Assembly (NCBI RefSeq): GCF_024323335.1
Contig: NC_066582.1
Location: forward strand, 92,314,944-92,378,943
Length of the DNA stretch: 64,000 bases
Source of the DNA: Lathyrus oleraceus
Lineage: Eukaryota > Streptophyta > Magnoliopsida > Fabales > Fabaceae
Reading direction: 5' to 3'
The position numbers and the translations under genes are program-made. Numbering within the stretch: the first letter of the stretch is position 1; the number at the start of each line of letters is the position of its first letter. The notes under the pieces were generated by a model. The model made no database searches. It was not told the DNA's origin and saw only the letters and a program-made list of their open reading frames with translations. Below, piece after piece: positions 45,485 through 57,100 of this stretch.

Positions 45485-47783
45485 TGTAAGACCCCAATTT
45501 TGACCCTAGGATCCCTCATGCAACTTCACCATAAGCATTCAGCATTGGGATCATACCTTGGCATCCTCCTTACCCCTTTTCATTGGGTTTGTTTTGGGAG
45601 AGATCACCAAGCACTTTATGATTATATCATACTTGTATTTTTATCATTTCACTAGCCAAAATACCAAAAATCTGTCTTTGTATCTATCTAACTCTTTTTG
45701 TAGGTAGGGACATGATTTCCTTGATTCATTGATCACGTCTAGGGTTTGAGACCCTCATGAACAAAGAGAACCATCAAGATTTGATTCGAGAGTGGTCATG
45801 CGCATCATATAGGAGTCCCAATTGCTTCTACATGTTATATTGATCAAGTTTGCTTCAAGAGTTTGAGGGTGATTTGCCTAGGAAACCCTAGCTTGATTGG
45901 GTATCTTGAGTAACTTCTCCAACAAGCTATCTCACCAATTGATCAAATTGATCAAGGTACACTTCAAATTTCATCATCTCATACATATATGATCTACCAT
46001 GAGCCAAGAAAGTCAAGAGAATTGGAAATTAGCAAGTTTGTTGATGGTGGTTGGCCAGATGAATTCATCTAATCAAAACTGGGTCTCCTTAGACCCTATC
46101 TCCTATAATTTTCACCATATGAAAATTATTCCAAGAAAAAACATACTCTAAATGACATTATAAACAACTTTCATGTTGAGACCTAGAGCTAGTTTTGCTT
46201 GGAAAATAATTTTCTATGTTGAAACATTATAGGTCATTTTGTCTAAACCCTAATTTGAATGTCAACTTCCCAAGGCCATAACTTGCTCAATTTTTATGAG
46301 ATGAAAGATTTCCAAGTTGAACAATAAAATTCAGCGTGTCTAATTCAACTTTGATGTTTGAAGTGGGAGCTAATTCAACTTCTTTGCACATGTGATATGA
46401 GGCTACATTATTGGTCAATTTTGACCTATACCATTGATCAAGTGATTTTGACAAACTTCAAAAATGCACAACTCTATCATTTCAAATCCAAATGACATGA
46501 AATTAGTTACCATTTTGAAGGTATTTGAGATAGATACAACTTTGATGAAGACATTTTTCTGATTTGAAGCTCCCATAGAAAGTTAAGCAAGGTGGAATAT
46601 TGTGATATATGGCTTGACACTTAGAATTTTTTTTGATATGTCAAATTTTTCCAAACTTCCACCTAAACTATCTCAAAGTTCCAAGCTCCAAATGAAAAAG
46701 TGTTCAACATCAAACTTGTTCTCTTGATCTCACCTTTCCAAAGAGCTAAAGATCATGCATTTTGGAGGAGAAATGGATATGTTGCGCATGGCTTAAACAG
46801 ACTGGTATCATGTGTCATGGATCTAACTTCAAGTATCAATGTTTAATTGCCTTGCATTCCAAGCTTGCTTCAACATATCTGAACTTCAAATTTGGACTTT
46901 CAGCAATCATTTGATGGGCTTACGCACGCCCATGCAGCTGCTTACCTCATTTTGCCAATTTTGGAAACTTGAATGGAGTGTGCAATTATCATTAGAATCC
47001 TCTATAAATTGAAGCTCAATTGCTCATAATCAGGACACGCACTGCACAAGCTTTGATTGCCCATAGAAAACCCTTCATACCAAGAGGATAAACCTGAGAA
47101 ATTATTTTGAATTTGAGCTTGAATATCCACTGTTTTGGAATTCAATTCTCCAGGAATCCTTTAATTCTAAGCCATTTCTTTCCTCTTCTACAAGCAATTG
47201 GAGTGAAGCAAAGCACGGTTCAAATCAAGATTTAGCAAGCTCAGACCTCCATTGAAGGTAATTTGCAGAATTTTTGATCTCTTCGATTCTCCTTGTTTCT
47301 TGCTCAATTCTCTTGATTATTGTGTTGGCTGAAGTCCTACCAATGTAGGCAAAGTGTTTGAGTTATTTTGATGCTGAATCAAAGCAACTCAGATCATGAA
47401 CCTCATTTTTCAATTCCACATATCTCTCAATATAGTTGGAATTGGAAGAAATGGAGGTGATATTCGTGCTCAGTGATGTTTTCTCTTTAAAATCATGTCC
47501 TTGTTTGAAATTTTGGTGATGGTTGATGACGACCAGTCCGACGAAGCTCGCCGGAGAAGACAACCGAAGCTCTGGCTCCGGTGATGATGTGGTTAAGGTC
47601 TAGACCGTGTGATCCAATTCCTGCGTTCTAATCTTGACCGTGAATTGTGATTAACAAGTTTGCCATGCAGTTGACTAGCGCCTTGGTGGAACGCGCGCTG
47701 TGGATCATCAGATCTGCCACCTCAATTAATGAGGGAGATCTGATGGTCCATGTATATTTGAAATTTCTTATTTTCAATTTAAT

Positions 47784-47792
47784 TCCATTACT
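47784..47792. repeat. 9-bp target-site duplication TCCATTACT, left copy, of the MULE
   Basis: TCCATTACT precedes the inverted repeat at 47793 and recurs at 49132-49140. Nine bases is the signature length for Mutator-like transposition. Joining the flanks restores the LTR A alignment to LTR D. Confidence 0.93.
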
Positions 47793-48035
47793 GGTTTTTT
47801 TACCGAGATAACCCAGTTTTTCAAAAAAAATCCCAAAATACCCCAGGTTTCAGAAAAATTCCCAAACTACCCCACTTTTAGGAGGAGGCGCCAATTGAAT
47901 TGGCGACTCTTCTTAAAACTTGAATGGAGGCGCCAACTGGATTGGCTAGGGCAGGTTCCCTAGCCAATCCAATTGGCGACTATGTGTAGGTTTTAAGAGG
48001 AGTCGCCAATTCAATTGGCGACTCCCTTAAAAAAG
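47793..48035 (+). repeat. Left terminal inverted repeat of the MULE
   Basis: It starts GGTTTTTTTACCGAGATAAC and matches the reverse complement of 48889-49131 with roughly 5% differences. It contains hairpin-forming inverted repeats: GGATTGGCTAGGG with CCCTAGCCAATCC around a 6-base loop (about 47952-47983), and GGAGTCGCCAATT with AATTGGCGACTCC around one base (about 47999-48025). Confidence 0.93.
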
Positions 48036-48438
48036 CCTCAAATGACAAAACCTCCAACGTGAAAGTTGTAGATCTTTTCAAGAAAATGAATTTAGACATA
48101 CATTTTGCATCATTTGGATTTTTTATGAGAAAGTTATGGGCAGTTGAAGTTGGACTTCTGATTTTTTCAACTATTATCTGACCTATAATGTTTTGTATTA
48201 TCGCATGTGTTTCTTTTAGAATTATGAAATTTTGTCCAACATAACAATTGAATTAGACATATCAAATTTTCCAATGCACTTGGTCCCACCTCAAAATAAT
48301 TAAAAATGAGTGAGTTAGGTCCTTGCGAAGTTGACCCAAAATTAGGGTTTCTGTCAAAATGACCTATAATGTTTTGAAATGAATGATGAGCTTCCATGTT
48401 TCAAATGGATTTTTGATGAACATGAAAGTTGTTCATAT
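48035..48438 (-). repeat. Ogre LTR fragment captured inside the MULE
   Basis: From GCCTCAAATG to GTTCATAT it parallels 27587-27998 of solo LTR E base block by base block (for example GTTGTAGATC, GACCTATAATG and AAAATTAGGGTTTC). It lies inside the inverted repeats and is bounded by terminal-repeat-derived sequence on both sides. Confidence 0.85.
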
Positions 48439-48543
48439 GGCGACTCTTCTTAAAACTTGAATGAAGGCGCCAATCCAATTGGCGCCTATGTGTAGGTTTT
48501 AAGAGGAGTCTCCAATTCAATTGGCGACTCCCTTATAAAATGC
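48439..48543 (+). repeat. Partial third copy of the MULE terminal repeat
   Basis: The sequence repeats the inner part of the left terminal repeat (47921-48030) but lacks the 27-30-bp GGATTGGCTAGGG hairpin segment. It lies immediately right of the captured Ogre fragment. Confidence 0.85.
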
Positions 48544-48553
48544 CTTTTGTTCT

Positions 48554-48561
48554 TATAAATA
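48554..48561 (+). promoter_or_regulatory. TATA box upstream of the MULE ORF
   Basis: TATAAATA lies 52 bases before the ATG at 48613, at a plausible core-promoter distance. Position is the only evidence. Confidence 0.5.
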
Positions 48562-48612
48562 GATGCGTTGTGCGACCAATTGTTCCACAGCTCATATAAT
48601 CATTTGGCTATC

Positions 48613-48885
48613 ATGTTTGGTGTTCGTCGCCGATACGGTAAGGTGATTTATGCGAGAGACAAACCTCAAATGCTGATGCTGTTTTGGAACATCACCACGT
48701 TCGATCAACTGAAGAGGGAGTTGGTTCGATGGTTAGACAGGAAAATACCAAAAGGGGAAAAAATCAGAAGTATTGAGAGACTTGACAGTATCTTTGGTTG
48801 GGTGCGAATGAAGACTGATAAGGATGCTAGGGAAATGATGTTCGCTTTATCCAAAGTCGCCTTAGCCAAAACCATCACCAATTGA
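48613..48885 (+). CDS. 90-aa ORF of unknown function inside the MULE
   Basis: The protein starts MFGVRRRYGKVIYARDKPQ and contains TTFDQLKRELVRWLDRKIP and RLDSIFGWVRM. It is basic, has no membrane segment, and looks like a compact alpha/beta fold. I do not recognise the family. It is not a MULE transposase: there is no DDE domain or zinc finger. The first ATG in frame is at 48613, after a TATA box; an upstream extension to 48568 would need a TTG start. The stop falls three bases before the right terminal repeat, so the ORF exactly fills the unique core of the element. It may be a captured host gene fragment or an accessory gene of this MULE family. Confidence 0.55.
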   Translation: MFGVRRRYGKVIYARDKPQMLMLFWNITTFDQLKRELVRWLDRKIPKGEKIRSIERLDSIFGWVRMKTDKDAREMMFALSKVALAKTITN

Positions 48886-48888
48886 ACA

Positions 48889-49131
48889 CTTTTTTAAGGG
48901 AGTCGCCAATTTAATTGGCGAATCCTCTTAAAACCTACACATAGGCGCCAATTGGATTGGCTAGGGCACCTACCCTAGCCAATCCAATTGGCGCCTCCAT
49001 TCAAGTTTTAAGAGGAGTCGCCAATTAAATTGGCGCCTCCTCCTAAAAGTGGGGTAGTTTCGGAACTTTTCTGAAACCTGAGGTATTTTGGGATTTTTTT
49101 TGAAAAACTGGGTTATCTCGGTAAAAAAACC
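48889..49131 (-). repeat. Right terminal inverted repeat of the MULE
   Basis: It ends GGTAAAAAAACC and is 243 bp, equal in length to the left copy, with the same internal palindromes. Confidence 0.93.
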
Positions 49132-51536
49132 TCCATTACTTTCAATAATTCATAACAAATTCAATATTGATCCGAAAAATATGGGACTTTCACAAAAAAT
49201 TCTCAAATATTTTTCTCTTTCCTATTCTGAATTAAAATTATTTTTTGGATCATTATTAATATTTTTCATGAATTAATTGATTTTTCATTTGTTTTTAATT
49301 GTTTAAAAATATTTTGAAGTGTCCAAAAATTATGAAATTTTTTATCCAAGGTCCTTTGACCTTGTTTGACCTATGATAAATCACATGGCCATTTATTTGG
49401 TGTTTTGATGTGGTTTTAGGATTTGGACAAAACATATTTTAATTTAATGCATTATTTTAATTTTTTTAATTGAATAAATGTCATTTTAATTGTGTTGACC
49501 ATTTGGATTGACTTGTTTGAGTTTCTCATTTGTTGTTGGGCCTTGGTCAAGGATAATCTGACTTTCTCAAGTTAATATTATTGGATTTAGGGGATTGATG
49601 GAATATACATTCCATCTCCCAAAATGAATGAATAATATTAATTTGGTAAAAGTACTCTTTTGACCAATTTGTGATCTCATTCATCCCCTTCCCTCTTCAT
49701 CTAATTCCCCTTCTTCATCCATTCATTTCAATTGCCCAATGACATCTCAAAGTCCTAATGCTAGTTGATTGAAAGAATAACATAAGTATAGATGAGATTA
49801 GGCCAGACCTTTGCATATTTTTTGGGTGTGGTATGTTTAATGAGCATAGTTCTTAATACTATGTCTCCAACACGCATTAACACCAAAAGTTTATTGCCCG
49901 ACCTCAAATAGTTGTGATTTCTACATAAGTCCAATTACGATTGCTTAACATAGCGCTAAATTTGTGACATAAAAGGCATAAGCGTTCTAGTTAGTGAGAT
50001 TGTAAGTCTCCCCTCTTCCATGGTATTGTGTGGAAACTTGGCCTTCTCTCCTTCCTTTGGAAGATGTTTTGGTTCAAGGATCCCTGCTTATGGCAAGTGG
50101 GTTGAGTGTTCTCCAAAGAATGTCTTGAAATCGAAAGCAGAACAAAACTAACTATTAACTTACTAACCATTAACCTTACTTTCAAGCTTTTACTTTTAAT
50201 GCAATTTATTTTTATTATCATATGTCATTGTACATATCATTCTAATTGTTTATGTTTATGCAATTTTCACTTTGTCCACCTGGACCATATTGTGTGATAT
50301 ATTTTGTTGCTATGTTTGTTTGATTGGTCTTTGTCCATTAACGCATGTGATAATAACAATAACCCTAAAAGACAATTTGAGTGGACTATTGTTTTCATCT
50401 CCCCAATTGGACTTAGAATTTAGGCAACATTCCTTTGCTAATGGACTTGGCCAATACCAATTTGTTGAAGAACCAAGTATTTGCAAGTTTGAATTCATCT
50501 GATACATAGGCCATTCTAAAAAAAGATCATTTGCAACATTGATCCTTGTTAAGTCGTTATGTTGAACCTGTGACTTGTAGAATTCATCTGCTACATAGGC
50601 TATTCTAAAAAGAGATCATTAAAATGGATAAGCTTGGATGAGGCCATCTTTATTTGATGCCTTTTCTCTTCAAGATTGATATAATTGTGTATTCGTGTGT
50701 TGCTTGATTCTAAAAAGTCCAAGGGAATTCTGGGTTTCTATTTACATACTTGTTTATTGGATTGCTCCCATTTGGTCAGATCTTTTCAACTTTAATCTTT
50801 TAAATTTCATGTATCTAGGGTAATCTCTTCATCTTCTCCCCATTTCTTTAATTTCAAAATCTCTCCCTCCATTTTTAAAATCTTCTTTGTGTGAACTACT
50901 TTTGTTCTAAACTTTGAACAACTTTTACAAAAAGGTAGAAACTTTGGCCTTATGCCATTGTATTTTCAAACTTATTCTCTTTAATCAAACTTGTAAATGA
51001 ACTTAACTATATTTGACTTAATCTTTCAAAAAGCCAAAAAGAACTAACTCATTCAAACAATTTCTAGGCCTTTGCGCCTTTCAAACTTAATTTTTGTTAA
51101 AAAACAACATACTCACTTTGAAATTTCTAGCACGAACTATGACGTTTTGATCCCTCATTTATATGTTGGTACGTAAGCACGAGACCGAAGGTCTAGTCAA
51201 ATACAAAAATATAATTAATCAATTCTTTTCTCATCCCCCCATTCTATTTGTTTGTAAACATCACTTTATACCAAGTACATATGCACACAAAAAGGGCTCC
51301 CTAGGAGTACCTAGGACACTTTGGGTGCTAACACCTTCCCTCTGTGTAACAAACCCCCTTACCCGTGATCTCTGACTTTTATTAGTTTTTATTTGAAAAT
51401 TTCTTACTATTTGGGTTTTGTTCACATTTTTCCTTTTTCCCTTGGAAACAATAAAATCGGGGTGGCGACTCTTGTTAATTCATCTTTAGCTTGTCAATAG
51501 CTTAATGATCATGAATTTCCCGCTACAAAAATTAAG

Positions 51537-51554
51537 TGGCGACTCTGCTGGGGA
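51537..51554 (+). promoter_or_regulatory. Primer-binding site of element A
   Basis: TGGCGACTCTGCTGGGGA starts nine bases after the LTR end. It corresponds to the complement of the 3' end of tRNA-Arg, as known for Ogre. Confidence 0.88.
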
Positions 51555-52397
51555 GTATTCTCCAGTGGGTTTAGCATACTTTTTGTGTGAATATATTTGT
51601 ATATATGTGATGTTTGTATATATGTATATGTGATATAATCTGCTTGTTGTACTTGGTGATCTTCGAGTAGTGAGATAAGTTCTAACCTGAACTTAAGTGC
51701 AATTAAGATAGGAGGATGGTATAGTCATGTTCGACTTGTGTGGAGTAGTCCTTAACAAGTTGGCTTAAGATCCATTTGCTCAGTGGAGACTCCTTTGGAT
51801 TTGAGAATGTCACACAAGTATTTGTGGTTAGGCATGACTATTTCTAATTGGGTATGAGAATATGAGGACCTTAGAACACCTAACACATCTTGGCCTATTT
51901 AGGACGTAGTGCGGAAACTGTTCTAGTGTAGACATGATAACAGTTGTTATGCGATACTACACTCAGACGAGTTTCTCTTGAGAATATTATGGGTCGATGA
52001 GTCAGTCATCTTAACCTGTAATATCCGATAGATGGAATTAAGACTCTGGGAACTTTTTAGAACATGATTTATAGGTTGTATCCTTAGTTCACTCCTTTGG
52101 GATGGTTCTTACCCAGACTCCATGCTCGTGACTTGCTACAAACCCTTGATTCTTGGGTGATCCAATCAAGTCTTGTCAATATCAATGGAACTTGGGTGTT
52201 GATAAGGTGAAAACCATAATCCACCAAAATGAATGATTGATCTTGGCAATAACTTGGTTCATCCCTTGACCTTTTTTTTTCCTTGTGTGTGATCCCTTAC
52301 TTGTGATTGTTGCATTCATGCATTCCATGTGCATCATAACATTCATCACACAAAAATTTCAAGGAACTAAGGTATCATTTGCAAATATTTTCATACC
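51555..52397 (+). other. 5' leader of element A
   Basis: This is a non-coding leader before ORF1, homologous to 41758-42624 (reverse) and 58769-59761. It contains an imperfect inverted pair, TTGTCAATATCAAT (about 52174) and ATTGATCTTGGCAA (about 52236), with roughly 50 bases between, matching the perfect one in element B. Confidence 0.75.
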
Positions 52398-53900
52398 ATG
52401 GATTATGGACGAAGGAACACTAAGAAGTACATTTTCAGATGTCCCGACTTGAAAGAGTTAAGGAAGCTAGCATCTTTTGTATTAGATCCCTTGGACTTCA
52501 AACAACGTCGTGGCAAGCTTCTGTCCATCTTGTCTGCTGATGTGGTGGAAGGATTGTTGAGTGTATTGGTGCATTTCTATGATCCTCTCTACCATTGTTT
52601 CACTTTCCCAGATTTTCAGCTTGTGCCTACCTTGGAGGAGTATTCTCATCTTTTGGGGATACCTGTTTCTAGTAGAGTGCCTTTTAGTGGATTAGAGGAG
52701 ATTCCCCAGTCTAGTATCATTGCTGAAGCTCTTCACTTGAAGAAGTTTGAGATAGAGGCTCATTGGGTGAAGAAAAGAGGGTTATTTGGATTTCCATCTA
52801 TTTTCCTCGTCAAAGAAGCTACCACTTTTGCTCAAGTTGGTTGTGTGGATGCTTTTGAAGCTATCTTTCTATTGTTCATTTATGGATTAGCTTTGTTCCC
52901 TAACATTGACGGTTTTGTTGATGTTAATGCCATAAGACTTTTCTTGATTGGGAATCCTGTGCCTATTTTGTTGGGTGATATATATTTCTCTTTGCATCTA
53001 AGGAACTCTAAGGGTGGTGGAACGATTGTATGTAGTACTCCTCTTCTGTACAAGTGGTTTATTTTGCATTTGCCTCAGACGCCTGCTTTTGTGGAGAACA
53101 AACAATGTCTAAGGTGGTCTTAGAGACTTATGTCTCTTACTAATGATGATATAGTTTGGTATGATCCATCCTTAAGTAGTTTGGAGATTATTGATAGTTG
53201 TGGTGAATTCTCTAATGTGCCTCTTATTGGTACACAAGGAGGAATTAGCTACAACCCTGCTTTGGCTCGTCGTCAACTTGGGTTCCCCTTGAGAGACAAG
53301 CCTAATAACACTTTGTTAAAAGGTATTTTCTATTAGGAGGGTAAAGATCCCCAACATTTGAAGCAAAAGATTGTGCATGCTTGGCATAAGGTGCATAGGA
53401 AAGGAGGATTTGAGCTTGGTCCGTGCAATTGTGTAGCTTTGTAGGCTTACACTCTTTGGGTGAAGAAGAGAGCTATGGAGTTGAAGATGCCTTATCCTTG
53501 TGAGAGACCTATGTCTATGGTTGTGGTTGAGCTATTAACTCTTCCTAACCAAGATGTAGGGGAGTTGGAAGACGCGCTCATCAAGATGAAGTAAGAGAAG
53601 GATATATGGGAAGAGCGTTTCCATGCTTTGAAAAAAAAGCATGAAGAATTGCTATTGGAGTCTAAGGACAAAGATGCACTGATTGAGCTACTCGAAGACC
53701 GAGTGACGAAGAGACAAAGAGAGCCAGAGGTTTCATCTTCTAGCATGCCTCAGTCTTCCGTTGGTTGGAAAAAGATTGTTGACCATCTTGTCCTCAAGAA
53801 GACTCAGATGAAGGCTTCTTATGAGACCAAGATTCGTCGCATTCGAAGGAAGTACCCGCCTTCAGCCAGATCTACTGACATTGTTGTTAGGGATCCTTAG
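52398..53900 (+). pseudogene. ORF1 of Ogre element A (DUF7745-like)
   Basis: The frame starts MDYGRRNTKKYIFRCPDLKE at 52398 and is collinear with element B ORF1 throughout (FYDPLYHCFTFPDFQL, NIDGFVDVNAIR, DIYFSLHLRNSKGGG). The C-terminal part is a charged coiled coil (53628-53900). It is broken by TAG at 53121, TAG at 53334 (a CAG in B), a one-base insertion in an A run near 53400, TAG near 53443 and TAA at 53592. ORF1 is the unexplained protein that Ogre elements encode upstream of gag; it resembles the plant DUF7745 family. The protein is likely about 500 residues when intact. Confidence 0.85.
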
Positions 53901-54110
53901 GATGACTAGTCTCCTTTTCTCTTGTATCTTTTATTTTGGTTTCTAAAATTGTACTCAGTGTAATCCTTCAAATTTATATAAATGAAAAGAGATTTTTTTA
54001 TCATATCAAAATTATTGCAATTGCCATTTCAATTTTTATATATATTTGCAAATGATATAGCAAGTTCCTTGGAAATAATAATAAAATAAATAAATAATAA
54101 TCAAGCATTG
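53901..54110 (+). other. ORF1-to-gag spacer of element A
   Basis: This AT-rich spacer is equivalent to 61198-61400 of B. It ends CATTG, where LTR B starts; CATTG is the expected target duplication of B. Confidence 0.7.
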
Positions 54111-57100
54111 TGTAAGACCCCAATTTTTGACCCTAAGATCCCTCAGGGCATCATATCATAGCATTGCATAACCTCAAGGATCATTTGACACCTTGCTTCC
54201 TTCCCTGTGGGTGGGATATCCTTGTGAGTGGTTTTGGATCACCAGGCATTGCTTGCATTGTATATCATTGCTTTTCTTGTTTAATCACTAACCAAAAGTA
54301 CCAAAAATATGTCATTAACCTTTGTTACTTGCAGCATAAGCAGTCAATAGGTCAGGCACATCAGATGAATCCATGGTACAAGAGATGAGGTTTCTCCTAG
54401 AGATGAAGACTATTTGATCATCATAAGAGCTTATGTGAGCTAGAGGTTCATTTTGGAACAAATTCCCCAAGTGGTTGAGGCCCAAGTTCATCAGAACATT
54501 TAAGGTCATCTAAGGACCAATGCAAGTCAACTGAAAGTCAACTGAAGGCTTTGAGTGTGAGAATTGAATTTCTTCATCCCATTCATGTTCAAACAAGGCT
54601 TATTCATCATGTCAAACACTTATGTTGAGGATTTTGAAGCCAAATCAAAAGTTTCCCAAAATGGAAAGTGACCTGTAATTTCAAGTTCAAAAATGGCAAG
54701 TTTTTGGACCAAATTCAACTTGACTTTCCAACATCAAAGAAGCTTCAAATGAATTTTTGTCCAACATGAAAGTTGAAGATCTTTCTCTCCCATTTCCAAA
54801 AGTCCAAGATCATGAGCATCTGATGAATGGTTGAGAAGATATGATCAAATGATTGCCAAGGGTGCATGGAACTTCAACAAGCCTTAACTTTTGATCCAAA
54901 GCTCCAAAATGAGTCACTTTTTTTGCATAGTGCTTCTCATGACCTATATTTTCCAGATCCATCATTATATTGCATGAAATTTAATCATATGATCATTTGC
55001 CCATGCATGTTCATTTTGGAGGGAAAATGCCAAATTCAAATTTGGTTCATCATACATGAAAAATACCATTGCCATTGTGTTCATGAGATGATTTTAAGTG
55101 AAAATGCACCTCCACATGGTACTGTTCACGTTCAAATTTGCCATGCACCACACACCTTTCCATTTTTGGTCATACACCTCATTTTCCCTTAATCTCAATT
55201 AACCAATGCAAATTTTGATTAGCAAGGTGATTAGGACAGAGTATAAATGCTAAATCCTAACAGAATTCTGATAACAACACATTCTAGATCTAGATTTGAG
55301 ATTTCCCTCCATTTTTGCTCTCACCTCAAATTTCAATTTTCTTCACATAGCTCATGAATTTGACTGCATAATCGTGTTCATGGATCATCACTGAGTGCAA
55401 ATCAAGTATTGGATTGAAGGTTTTGGTGAAGAAACAAGCACATCAAGCTCAAGAACATGAAGATGGAAGTGGCAAATTAATCAAGATCCAGGTCGTGTCA
55501 AGCCTCAATTTCTACATCAAGCTTCATAACAAGAGTAAAGGAGAAGATCTGGATACTTTTGAGGCCTCAAATCCACTGTTTCATCGTTCTGCTCTTCAAG
55601 AGGTGTGAAATTCGATCCTCTTAATTCTTGATTTTATGCACATAATATTGTAGATCTTTGAATGTTGATTACACTGATATGAATACTTTTGAAAATGGAT
55701 GAGAATTGCATGAGTTATGTTGAGTGGAAGTTTTGTGTGCAATTATGTTTCTCCTCGATTTGCACTGGTTAGGAAGAATTAATGTTAATTGAGCCTAGAT
55801 TTGGAATATGCATGAGATAAGCTTTCGATTGGTATAATTTTCATGTGATTCTGGATTTTTTTTTTGGATGAAGTTACTGTAGCTTGACCGGACTCAGCGA
55901 GGAAGACGGTGGAAACCACCGTCAACCTCCGCGCCTGAACATTACCTAGGGTTTCTGGTTCAGCGCCTGCGTTTCACTGTTTGGACGCTATTACCCTTGG
56001 CCTCACCTGTTCGATTCCCAGCGAGCGTGCTTGTATTTTCATTTTAATCCATCCACTTAACCAAACGACTGCGTTTTGGAACCTTGCGCCATACCTCCAT
56101 TCGATTCCCATTGGCAGCGCTTTTGGATTTATTTCTTCAGCGCCTTCTATTTTTTTGGTGTACATGGTTCGATCCTTGCTGTTGCAGTTTCCCATTTCAT
56201 TTTCAATTATTATTTTCATATGTTTTCCATTTATTTCACTTTATTTTCCAACTTCGAAAAATCATAACAATTAGATAATTACTCCAAATAAATCCAAATT
56301 TTTTGCTATAGGTTTATCTTGATGTCTATTGTTTTGTGGTATTCATTTCCTGATTTTATCATTTCTGGATTTTTAATTGTGGACTGTTATTTGAACATGT
56401 ATGCAAATGTGATATATTGTACCAATTCTATTGTGAAATGCTCATACATTGGCCAATTGATTTGAAATTTGGTATGCTGATTCCCAACATGTTGCATGAT
56501 TTTTAAGGCTTGGTTGTGCATTTTTATCATATTTCATCTCTGTTTTAGACACATGAATGCATCGTGTGACAATGTGTGTCACACAATTTGATGTTGATCT
56601 TGTTCATTTTCATATACATGTCAATTGAGCTTTTCTGATTACAACTTTTGGCATGATGCTTGTATTTGACATGTTGTGTGCACATAAAATTTTTCATGAT
56701 TGTTTGATTCATTTCTGTTTTAATATGGAATTTTGATTCTTGATGTCCAATTGTGTGCTTTGTAATTGCCTTTGCCATATCTTGCTCATGTGATGACCTT
56801 GCTTTATGCTTTAGACTTGGTCCTTTTTAGGACATGTTCTTACTTGAATAAATGTGCTTCATGTTGAATATTGGTTGCTGTTTTGACTTTTTGCTTTGCC
56901 TTTGACCCTAGTCTTTGCACTAGTGGTTTGTACTCACCTTTTGAGCTTTGCATTTCAGGTTCAAGCAATTAGCTCTAATGGTTGATGTAATCTCATTACT
57001 TGAGATGCAAGTTACTTAGGTTAACTAACTTTGATTGTGTTGTAGGTCCTTTGGTGGTGAACTCATTTGATTGATTGCCTTTTAGGACTTGCCTTGTGTG

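Larger units (their letters stand above)
47793..49131. mobile_element. Non-autonomous Mutator-like element (MULE) with captured sequence
   Basis: This 1339-bp DNA transposon has 243-bp terminal inverted repeats (47793-48035 and 48889-49131) and a 9-bp target duplication. No transposase is present. Inside, from left to right: a 404-bp Ogre LTR fragment (48035-48438), a 105-bp partial third copy of the terminal repeat (48439-48543), then a TATA-led 90-codon ORF (48613-48885) ending just before the right repeat. The terminal repeats are themselves built from short palindromes containing AATTGGCG. Confidence 0.92.
45485..51527 (+). repeat. 5' LTR of Ogre element A
   Basis: It starts TGTAAGACCCC and ends CCCGCTACA: 6043 bp, or 4695 bp after removing the MULE and one 9-bp duplication, close to the 4630 bp of LTR D. 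The TATA box TATAAAT is at 47003-47009. The conserved U5 block with GGTGCTAACACCTTCCC is at about 51324-51340, and a PBS-like TGGCGACTCT is at 51463-51472. Confidence 0.93.
45485..54110 (+). mobile_element. Ogre element A, 5' half (interrupted by B)
   Basis: A plus-strand Ogre element has its 5' LTR (45485-51527, including a MULE insertion), PBS, leader and ORF1, cut at 54110 by element B. Its gag-pol and 3' LTR lie outside the window. It inserted into the 5' LTR of D. Confidence 0.9.

Noticed and set aside
47901..48030. GGCGACTC motifs in the MULE terminal repeats as primer-binding sites
   Set aside because: They match only 8-9 bases of the Ogre PBS, form part of AATTGGCG palindromes, and have no LTR next to them; coincidence is more likely.
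55981..56274. 97-codon frame with a hydrophobic C-terminus in LTR B
   Set aside because: It lies within the LTR downstream of the TATA box; three overlapping frames are equally open there and none has a recognisable motif.
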